DNA of 64,000 bases from Helicobacter cappadocius (lineage in GTDB: Bacteria > Campylobacterota > Campylobacteria > Campylobacterales > Helicobacteraceae): contig NZ_JAUYZK010000003.1 of the NCBI RefSeq assembly GCF_030688855.1, positions 1 through 64,000 of the forward strand, in the 5' to 3' direction. The notes under the pieces are model-generated. The model was not told the DNA's origin, searched no databases, and saw nothing but the letters and a program-made list of their open reading frames with translations. Positions 55,430 to 62,649 of the stretch are shown piece after piece. Position 1 is the first letter of the stretch. Every line of letters starts with the position of its first letter. Made by a program: the position numbers and the translations under genes.

Positions 55430-55857
55430 CTTCCTAAATCTATCGAGTCTCTGATTTGTTTTGCTGGAGTGCTGTTTTCTGGGAATATTTATATGCCCTT
55501 AGATATAAAAAGTCCTAAAGAGAGATTAGAATCTATCTTGAAAAATATTCAACCACATTTTGTGATTACAGATAAAGAGAATAAAGAAAAACTCAAAGAT
55601 ATTTTTGAAGATGAAAAAATACTGCTGATTGATGATTTGATAAAAGATACTAAAGAAATAAAAACAAATTATGAAAATCTCATCGATACTGATCCTGCTT
55701 ATATTATCAATACTTCAGGATCTACCGGAACTCCAAAAGGAGTGGTGGTATCTCATAGAAGTATTATTGATTATATTGAATGGATATTATCAGAAGAAAA
55801 AATAAGACCTTCTAATTCTGATGTGATCGGAAATCAGTCCCCGTTTTATTTTGATAA
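55430..55857 (+). repeat. 428-bp perfect direct repeat, copy 2 (adenylation N-domain)
   Basis: Identical as read to 53888-54315; starts 34 bases after the C14 tract and ends in the A4 motif. Confidence 0.9.
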
Positions 55858-56770
55858 ATCCCTATTTGATATATACCCCACTTTTGCTATAGGCAACAAA
55901 CTGGTTCTTATTCCAGAGGAAAAATTTTTATTCCCCATCGAAAGCCTAAAATTTGTAGAACAAAATAACATCAATTACATTTATTGGGTGCCTTCTGTGC
56001 TGACTCAAATAGCAAATCTTGATCTTTTATCAAAGGTGTGTCCAAAGCTAGATAAAATATTTTTTGGGGGAGAAAGTATGAGTTCTAAGGTTCTCAACTA
56101 TTTCAAAAAATATTATCCAAATGCTGTATTTGGAAACCTATATGGACCTAGCGAAATAACCGATATTTGTTGCCGCTATATTGTAGATAGGAATTTTAGT
56201 GATGCACAAGCTATTCCTATCGGGAAGCCTTGCAGAAATACACAAATATTACTTATTGATGAAAATAATCAAATCATCAATAAGCCAAATATTACAGGCG
56301 AACTCTATGTGAGAGGTTCGTGCCTATCTTTACAATATTTCCAAAATCTAAATAAATCATCTGAAGTATTCATCCAAAACCCCACTCATAATAAATACTA
56401 TGATAAAGTCTATAAAACAGGAGATCTTGCCCAATATAATGAATTCCAAGAACTAGTGCTGATGGGAAGAAAGGACTATCAAATCAAGCATAATGGCTAT
56501 AGAATCGAATTAAGTGAAATCGAAATAGCTTTAAGTGATTTTGACTCTATAGAGAGCTTGTGTATAATGTATGAAAATAATCAAATTATTTTATGCTATC
56601 AAAGCAAAATAGAATTAGAAAAAAAAGCTATTTTCGAACATCTTAAAAATAAAATTGCGAAATATATGTATCCTCAAAAACTACTCCGTATTGAAAAAAT
56701 GCCCTTGAATGCAAATGGTAAAATCGATAGAATAGCACTCAAAGAGTTTATCAAAACACAAAGTTAGCCA

Positions 56771-57559
56771 ATGAAAGACTTTCAAAAAATGGATATTAAT
56801 GATATCCGTTCCCAGATATTTTTGATTAAAAAAAATGCGAAAAACATCTATACCAACTTCTACACACAGCTAAACATCGCCTATCAAGTAAAAATTTTAT
56901 CTCATTCTATTATCATACTCAAAAAAGAGCTAGGTTTTTGGAGATTGTATTTTTTTAGCAATGATATAAAAAAACTTCAAGATACTTTGAGCAAAATCCA
57001 AAATAATGCACCCATCTGCATAGAAATTCTTCAAAAACAAGAAGAAATTATTCTAAACTCTGCAAAAAAACAAACTGTTTATATAAGGCTTAGAAAAAAT
57101 CTATCTAATATCTCTAAGATGGAAATCCAGCAACCTCCTTATAAAAAACCTTCAGCAAAGAAATTTTATGAACTTATTCAAAAAGATTTTAATATTTATT
57201 TTGACCACCTACCCACACTTGAAACCATAAAAGATTGGATCAAAAATAAAAGAATACTCTATATAAAAAAAGAAAGACAAATCATTAGTTATTTGATCTT
57301 TAATATCAATGGCAAAGGTGCTTACATCAACTACATCGCAAATTATGGAGGCAAAGATAGCTTAATAAAAATATGGCAAATGTTTTATCAGGAATTAAAC
57401 AACTTTGATATACAATCCATCTATCTATGGTGTGATACAAAAAATACAAAGGCCATGAATATGTACCAAATAGAAGGTTTTTCTCCAGATGGACTCAAAA
57501 ACTTTATCTACCTCAAAGCTGCAAAAATAGCTAATAAAGAAATGGGGGGGGGGGTATAA
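56771..57559 (+). CDS. GNAT-like acyltransferase with 3' G11 tract
   Basis: The 262-residue protein has a C-terminal GNAT-like end: IYLWCDTKNTKAMNMYQIEGF fits the last strand and helix with the N-x-x-A-x-x-x-Y-x-x-x-GF pattern. It is a paralogue of 58471-59253; both share a mid segment like FDHLPTLETIKDWIKNKRILYIKKERQ. At G11 the frame ends GGGV-TAA at 57559. At G10 it would run 16 residues further and end at TGA 57600-57602, overlapping the next ATG. It could transfer an acyl or aminoacyl group from the carriers encoded upstream (inference). Confidence 0.65.
   Translation: MKDFQKMDINDIRSQIFLIKKNAKNIYTNFYTQLNIAYQVKILSHSIIILKKELGFWRLYFFSNDIKKLQDTLSKIQNNAPICIEILQKQEEIILNSAKKQTVYIRLRKNLSNISKMEIQQPPYKKPSAKKFYELIQKDFNIYFDHLPTLETIKDWIKNKRILYIKKERQIISYLIFNINGKGAYINYIANYGGKDSLIKIWQMFYQELNNFDIQSIYLWCDTKNTKAMNMYQIEGFSPDGLKNFIYLKAAKIANKEMGGGV
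57544..57554. repeat. G11 tract at the 3' end of the 56771 gene
   Basis: Context AAAT-G11-TATAAG. G11: GTA TAA stop (present). G12: stop after six more codons. G10: 16 more residues, then TGATG overlap with the next gene. Confidence 0.9.
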
Positions 57560-57601
57560 GCAAAACCTTCTAAGCCCTGATTTCTTCTTGAGATCTGCTT
57601 G

Positions 57602-58474
57602 ATGATTTTTGAAAAAATAATCATCATCGGTAATGGCACTATAGCCTTAGAAATAACCAAAATCCTCTCTGCATACTGCCCTATTGCCATCTCATATAAA
57701 CCTCATTTTTTAAGCATGTTAGAGATTTTCTGCAAAAAAAATCATATTCCTTATTATCATTTTAATCAGAATGATCTAATCACGAAATTTTTAGACAATT
57801 TCAATGAAAAAACTCTTATCATCAGTGCAAACAACCACTACATATTTCCAAGAGAAATCATTGAGAAACCTCAAATAAAAATTATCAATTTTCACAATGC
57901 ACTTCTTCCACTGTATAAAGGAGTGAATGCACCTATTTGGAGTATTTACAATCAAGATAAAATTTCAGGCATCACTTGGCATATGGTAAATAGCCAATTA
58001 GATAGTGGTGAAATCATTTCTCAAAGCCAATTTGAGCTAACTCCCAATATAAAAGCTATAGAATTAATCAAGATTCTCATTCAGTTAGGCATCAGTTCTT
58101 TTTTGGGATTTAAAGATAGCCTCTTGCAAGATGATTTAAAACTCACAAAAATGCCTCCCTCCTATGCCCCCATCAACAAAGCCAAAGATCTCCCCAATAA
58201 AGGATTTTTGGATATAAGTTGGAATGAAGACAAAATCAGTGCATTTTTGCGAAGTATGGATGCAGGAGGTGTGATACCCAAGCCCAAAATTTTAATATCT
58301 GAAAATGAGTACATTATAGAATCTTATGGGTTTGCAAAAACACCCTTTATGGAAAATTCCTTAGTGTTATATAAAAATAACATTTCAATGCTCTTAAAAT
58401 CAAATGGGGGGGGGGTATATGAAAAATATCATAACAACCTCTTAGAACTTTTTGAAAATAAGAGGTGTGCATGA
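57602..58474 (+). CDS. sugar N-formyltransferase (N10-formyl-THF dependent), 3' G10 tract
   Basis: The 290-residue protein starts with the formyl-transferase N domain. The catalytic Asn-His-Asp set is visible: Asn in IISANNHYIFP (near residue 80), His in INFHNALLPLYKGVNAPIW (near 99) and Asp in NSQLDSGEII (near 136). Such enzymes formylate 3- or 4-amino sugars on nucleotides (VioF/WlaRD type). A G10 tract near the end keeps the frame open for about 17 more residues, ending TGA overlapping the next ATG; G9 or G11 would stop early. The core domain is upstream of the tract. Confidence 0.85.
   Translation: MIFEKIIIIGNGTIALEITKILSAYCPIAISYKPHFLSMLEIFCKKNHIPYYHFNQNDLITKFLDNFNEKTLIISANNHYIFPREIIEKPQIKIINFHNALLPLYKGVNAPIWSIYNQDKISGITWHMVNSQLDSGEIISQSQFELTPNIKAIELIKILIQLGISSFLGFKDSLLQDDLKLTKMPPSYAPINKAKDLPNKGFLDISWNEDKISAFLRSMDAGGVIPKPKILISENEYIIESYGFAKTPFMENSLVLYKNNISMLLKSNGGGVYEKYHNNLLELFENKRCA
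58406..58415. repeat. G10 tract near the 3' end of the formyltransferase gene
   Basis: Context AAAT-G10-TATATG. G10 is the frame that reaches the next start; G11 gives GGT ATA TGA. Confidence 0.9.
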
Positions 58475-59253
58475 AATTTCTAGCCCCTGAAATCATCAAC
58501 AAACACCATCAAATTTTACTAAGCAATACCATTTGCTATACAAATTATTTTAGCCTTCAAACAGAGTATTTTTATGGAAAGATTACTCAAAAAAGTCTTA
58601 TATTTCTAACAAAAAATTCAGATTTCACTTTTTTGTATTTTACTTCTATAGATTTAGACGATTTAGAAAAACTCATAGCCGAGCTACCTGCAGAAAAAAT
58701 CTATTTGGAAATCATTCAAAAAGGTGATATATCTCCTGTGCTAAAAAATATCCTAACAAAATACTTTACCATAGATGGGATATATGAAAAAATGACGCTT
58801 TATACCAAAAACCTAAAATCCAAACTCAAAGATCAAAATTTATCACAAAGCATACAATGCTGCAATGAAGATGAATTGGATTTTTTATATAAAAATCTAT
58901 GCGAGAGTTTTGATAGCTGCTTTGACCATCTTCCTAGCAAGGATACTCTGCTTTTTTATATTCAAAACAAACAAGTCTTAATCAAAAGAAAAAATCAAGA
59001 AATTTCAGCTTATTGTATTTTTACGCTAAAGGGAAAAACGAGTCATTTTAACTATCTAAAAAATATTGATGCGAGTTCATTTGAGGTTATCAAACTAATA
59101 GAAGAATATTATGAAAAAATGAAAACTCTTCAAATCAACCATATCTATTTATGGGTGGATATTACAAAAAATATTCGGGTTAAAAATATGCATTTGCGTT
59201 ATGGCTATCAATCTAGTAATATTTTTAACTATGCTTTTATCAAAAATAACTAG
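58471..59253 (+). CDS. GNAT-like acyltransferase, paralogue of the 56771 gene
   Basis: From the ATG at 58471, which overlaps the previous stop, the product has 260 residues. It shares with 56771-57559 the segments FDHLPSKDTLLFYIQNKQVLI and IYLWVDITKNIRVKNMHLRYGY. No tract is present. It is the last gene of the acylation island before a 185-base gap. A role similar to WecD-type amino-sugar acyltransferases is possible but only inferred. Confidence 0.65.
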   Translation: MKFLAPEIINKHHQILLSNTICYTNYFSLQTEYFYGKITQKSLIFLTKNSDFTFLYFTSIDLDDLEKLIAELPAEKIYLEIIQKGDISPVLKNILTKYFTIDGIYEKMTLYTKNLKSKLKDQNLSQSIQCCNEDELDFLYKNLCESFDSCFDHLPSKDTLLFYIQNKQVLIKRKNQEISAYCIFTLKGKTSHFNYLKNIDASSFEVIKLIEEYYEKMKTLQINHIYLWVDITKNIRVKNMHLRYGYQSSNIFNYAFIKNN

Positions 59254-59325
59254 TCATGATTATAAAAATAAAACTCCAAGCTCTTGAGTTCTAAAATAGC
59301 ACAATAAATATCTAACTGAAATTAT

Positions 59326-59333
59326 GCTAGAAT
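59326..59333 (+). promoter_or_regulatory. extended -10 promoter before the GT56 gene
   Basis: GCTAGAAT preceded by AT (TATGCTAGAAT), with the -10 TAGAAT at 59328-59333. The transcript would have a leader of about 100 bases that contains the short ORF at 59370-59435. Confidence 0.5.
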
Positions 59334-59369
59334 TGAATTATCCAATCAAACTAGAAAGAAAGATTATAA

Positions 59370-59435
59370 ATGGAAAAAATCCATCAAACAATATGTATGC
59401 AAAATATTATTTCTTCTAATGTTTTAAATCACTAA
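59370..59435 (+). CDS. upstream short ORF, 21 codons
   Basis: ATG at 59370 to TAA at 59433-59435 encodes MEKIHQTICMQNIISSNVLNH, ending 3 bases before the GT56 ATG. Its first codons resemble the start of the next gene (MQKIHTK), so it may be a duplicated start or a leader peptide that couples translation. Whether it is translated is unknown. Confidence 0.3.
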   Translation: MEKIHQTICMQNIISSNVLNH

Positions 59436-59438
59436 AAA

Positions 59439-60530
59439 ATGCAAAAAATTCATACAAAAAAGGAAATCCAAGCCTCAAGAATTCATATACTTGTACTAGA
59501 AAAATTCATTCCTACATTTCTAGCTCACGCTAAAGAGTATTTAGATTTTTCTTCGCACATATTTATAATCTTTGCCTCCGATGAAAACTTAAAAAAATTC
59601 GCAATACCTGAAATAGAACTCTTGAACAAAAATATTATTATCTTAAATACAAATATTCAAGGTAGATTCAAAAAATACTCCTTATTAGCAAAATACATCT
59701 ATCACGCCAAAAAAATATATTTACACGGGCTTTGGGTAATATATGCTAACATCATATTGGCTCTTTTTTTTCACAAACTCAAACAATGCCATTGGCTCAT
59801 TTGGGGCGGAGATCTATACGAATATCAAACTAACAAAAAATACTCCAAAAAAGAATTTCTAAGAAGATTTATTATTAAAAGATTTGGATCAATTACCCCT
59901 GTTGTTTATGGGGATTATAAACTCGCTCAAAAATACTACAAAACACGTGCAAAATGTGTAGGAGAGATGTTTTATATGCAATTCTATGAAAAATACGAAG
60001 CTTTATGGAATGCTAAAACATTGCCTAAGGACAAAACAATTATTCAAGTTGGAAATTCAGCTACTTCTAGCAATCATCACAAAGAAGTCTTGGAGTTGCT
60101 CTATCCATACAAGGATAAAATCAATATTATTTTACCTCTATCATATGGAGAAGAAGACTATTGCGTAGAAATCAAAAAATTTGCTTGTGAGAAATTTGGG
60201 GATTCAGCTCATATCCTCGAAGATTTTATACCTCTTGAAGAATACAATAAAATCCTCAAATCCACAGATATAGCGATTTTTGCCACAAACAGACAACAGG
60301 CAATGGGAAATATTTTTGTATTATTGTTTTTGGGCAAAAAAATCTATCTCAAAGAAGGCTATACACATTATGAGTTTCTAAAGCAAAAAGGCTTTAGAAT
60401 ATTTGATATCAAAGAATTCAATCTAAACAAACTCTCTATTGATGAAGCATTGCATAATAAAAATCTAATCTTAAGTGAATATTCAATGCAAAAACAAATA
60501 CAAAATTTTAGATATGTCTTTGATTCTTAA
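59439..60530 (+). CDS. GT56 glycosyltransferase, WecF-like (Fuc4NAc transferase family)
   Basis: The 363-residue protein fits glycosyltransferase family 56. Visible family elements are HILVLEKFIPTFLAH near residues 17-31, WLIWGGDLYEYQ near 119-130, the hallmark QVGNSATSSNHHKEVLELL near 204-222, and FATNRQQAMGN. WecF adds 4-acetamido-4,6-dideoxygalactose to GlcNAc-ManNAcA lipid II in enterobacterial common antigen synthesis. Here a ManNAc3NAcA pathway and PglD-like 4-amino-sugar acyltransferases are nearby, consistent with an analogous linkage. No clear ribosome binding site precedes the ATG. Confidence 0.85.
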   Translation: MQKIHTKKEIQASRIHILVLEKFIPTFLAHAKEYLDFSSHIFIIFASDENLKKFAIPEIELLNKNIIILNTNIQGRFKKYSLLAKYIYHAKKIYLHGLWVIYANIILALFFHKLKQCHWLIWGGDLYEYQTNKKYSKKEFLRRFIIKRFGSITPVVYGDYKLAQKYYKTRAKCVGEMFYMQFYEKYEALWNAKTLPKDKTIIQVGNSATSSNHHKEVLELLYPYKDKINIILPLSYGEEDYCVEIKKFACEKFGDSAHILEDFIPLEEYNKILKSTDIAIFATNRQQAMGNIFVLLFLGKKIYLKEGYTHYEFLKQKGFRIFDIKEFNLNKLSIDEALHNKNLILSEYSMQKQIQNFRYVFDS

Positions 60531-60535
60531 TATAT

Positions 60536-61171
60536 TCAAAATAACATTTCTATATCTTTTTGCAATATTTCTCTTTGAATGGCCATCAAGGATTCTAGTT
60601 TTTTAAAATCTCTGTGAGTCTGAATTCTATCTGCAATCAATAAGGCATTTGAAATAGAAACTATAGAACCTCTACTTTCAAAGAAATACATATTTTTTAC
60701 ATTTTCTGCAAAATCCTCAATATCTCCATTTCCAATATACTTACTACTCACCCAATGATAATGACTCCGATTTATTTTGTATTCATCTTGCAGTTTATTA
60801 ACAAATTTATAGATGTAATCATTCATCTGTCTTGACGAATTGGTATTTATTCTAAAACCTTTTGAATACGCTTTTGCATCAACTATTAATCCATAGCTAT
60901 CATCATCATTGGATGCTCTATACCAAAACAAACTATCTGGCTCTGTGTTCCCGACCCCACCAAGCTTTATACCTTCAAATCCTATCACTTTATTATATAG
61001 ATCAAAAACAGAATCTTCAAACTCCTTGCAGTACTTCTGTCCGCTAAATGACTGTTCTACAATCTTTTCAATTAGATTTTGATCTAAATTTTTAGTATTG
61101 TCAATAACATAATCTATAGTTTTTTTAATTTCTTTTTTTATTTCTTCATCTTGTGTATATAAAATAGCAAT
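60536..61171 (-). CDS. FokI-type nuclease domain ORF, start unclear
   Basis: An open minus-strand frame of 211 codons has no ATG; the first usual start is GTG at 60988. It matches the about 200-residue FokI cleavage domain: GFEGIKLGGVGNTEPDSLF, then YGLIVDAKAYSKGF with the PD...D-x-K catalytic set, then QMNDYI, and an SNALLIADRI segment near the end. The N-terminal DNA-recognition domain of type IIS enzymes is missing. The methyltransferase gene stops inside this frame, one frame off, so a single inserted A near 61141 would fuse both into one polypeptide. It may be a remnant, a separate nuclease subunit, or part of a switchable fusion. Confidence 0.6.
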   Translation of the reverse strand: MAILYTQDEEIKKEIKKTIDYVIDNTKNLDQNLIEKIVEQSFSGQKYCKEFEDSVFDLYNKVIGFEGIKLGGVGNTEPDSLFWYRASNDDDSYGLIVDAKAYSKGFRINTNSSRQMNDYIYKFVNKLQDEYKINRSHYHWVSSKYIGNGDIEDFAENVKNMYFFESRGSIVSISNALLIADRIQTHRDFKKLESLMAIQREILQKDIEMLF

Positions 61172-62176
61172 TCATACAAATTATGTTCAATATCTTTTGG
61201 GGTATGTTTGTATCTTCTATAAGGAATCTTTACTAACTCATAGCTACCATCTCTAGCATATTTTTTTAAAATATCTTCTATTTCAGAAACACTTATGATT
61301 CCCTCAGTGCTATAACTTAAAAGTATATGTTTAAAGTTTGCATTTTCTATCAAATCAATGAGTGTGTTTGCTGCTTTATCTTTGATGCAGTAGTTTGATT
61401 TTTTATCTCCATAAGGTCTCATTCCTGATTTACCGTATATGAGAGGATTGTCATATTTTGCAATTGTTTCTAAAATATGGTAGTTGGGGGCATATTGCCT
61501 AGAGTTATATGGTGGATCTATATAAAGCATATCGCCTGATATTTCTCTGATTAATTCATTAGAATTCTTATTAAAACATCGATTATTTTTTTTATTTTCA
61601 ATAATTCTTAACTCTGATAATTGTATTTTTTTTAAAGCTCTTCTATCCCAGTGCTTCAAATATGCTCCATAGGTTCCAGCTATATTTGAAATAAATGGGA
61701 TAGATTCTAAAAGTGAGGCTAATAAATAAAAGTATTCACTCGTATTTAAAAAATCTTTATTTTTCCATTCTTCAATTTTTTGTCTGATAAAATCAATCCT
61801 TAGAGCATTCTCATTACTAAAATATTGCCTCTGAGAATATTTATTTGGAGAATAGTTTTTATAAATAAATGGCTCTTGCATCAACTCACTTGGCCGAATA
61901 CTCGCATTATGTAAATAATCAAACAACTCATTGTCTAAAAAAAAAATTGATCTTTTCAAAATTAGGCTGACTATCATTTTCAATGGTCGCTTTTTGTAAC
62001 ACAAAAGAGAAATACAACAAATCATTTGAAGTGATTTCAAAATCTTTTTTAAAATATCTGCTTACAATAGAAGTTCCTGAAAATATATCACAAAATGATT
62101 TTATATTTAGATTTTTATTTTTTATGATTTTTTCAATCTCTCCTAGCAATAAAATCTTTGATCCGATATATCTCAT
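61138..62176 (-). pseudogene. D12-class N6-adenine DNA methyltransferase, frameshifted at T10
   Basis: The ATG at 62176 opens MRYIGSKILLLGEIEKII, with the SAM-binding FCDIFSGTSIVSRYF near residues 29-43. After AAG ATC AAT the frame enters T10 (61937-61946 on + as A10) and stops at TGA a few codons later. The other frame continues from the same point to 61138 with YIDPPYNSRQYAPNY (DPPY motif) and SYSTEGIIS. T9 would give one continuous protein of about 345 residues. I read this as a phase-variable or recently broken methyltransferase of a type II(S) system with the FokI-like nuclease downstream. Confidence 0.85.
61937..61946. repeat. A10/T10 tract in the methyltransferase gene
   Basis: Ten T on the coding (minus) strand, at the exact point where the two frames change over. 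T9 is in frame. Confidence 0.85.
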
Positions 62177-62649
62177 ATATCCCCAGTAATTTTCAAAATA
62201 TCTTCTCTACCATTATACCAGTATACCAGAGAATACAGCAATCCTAAAAAATCTATTATGCTAAAATAGAGGTTTTATTTCTTTCAAGAAGGTTGCTTAG
62301 ATGTTAGCCCCTATAAAACAAAAGCCAATAAACAAAGCGCACTTGAATGTAAAAAATATATTCAAAGTATTTCTTCTTGTTGCCCAGATAAATTTAAATT
62401 TGAATTAAAATCTAAATCCAAACAACTCCTAGAAGAAAAAAACAGAGATAATCAAATCTGTCATTAAAACAATACAATCAATTCTAATTTATAAATTCAC
62501 ACCCATAAAGCAAGAACTCAAAAATTTTCAAATATAATTTTATTCAAAAGGGATTCGCACCCCTCAAAAAAATATTGCTCTTCAAGGAAGTTTTAAGTCT
62601 TGTATTTAATATCAACAAAATCTAAATCCTTATACTTGAGTATTTATAT
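62177..62649 (+). other. gap between the methyltransferase and uvrD
   Basis: 473 bases. It holds an unexplained open frame (next entry) and otherwise A/T-rich DNA. I see no RNA gene, terminator or repeat that I can support. Confidence 0.5.
62270..62467 (+). CDS. unexplained 65-codon open frame, possibly a gene remnant
   Basis: A frame from after TAG 62267-62269 to TAA 62465-62467 encodes a Lys/Gln/Ser-rich stretch (DVSPYKTKANKQSALECKK, then CCPDKFKFELKSK). No standard start codon lies near its beginning. Composition looks coding-like, but there is no recognisable domain. Could be the tail of a decayed gene or chance. Confidence 0.25.
   Translation, partial: RFYFFQEGCLDVSPYKTKANKQSALECKKYIQSISSCCPDKFKFELKSKSKQLLEEKNRDNQICH

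Larger units (their letters stand above)
55237..56767 (+). pseudogene. amino-acid adenylation enzyme, copy 2, phase-variable, OFF at a C14 tract
   Basis: The ATG at 55237 opens a frame very like the start of copy 1 (VLEYLKQTTEKFPDKIAIID), but after C14 it reads GCA AGG GTC TAG and stops at 55405-55407. The other frame continues to 56767 with A3, A4 (YFDKSLFDIYP), A5, A8 and A10 (NANGKIDR). C13 or C16 would restore a protein of about 510 residues. YFDKSLFDIYP is close to the DltA form FDxSxxDxYP, so D-Ala or another small amino acid is a candidate substrate (inference). Translation could also restart at the GTG 55469, giving a truncated enzyme. Confidence 0.85.
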
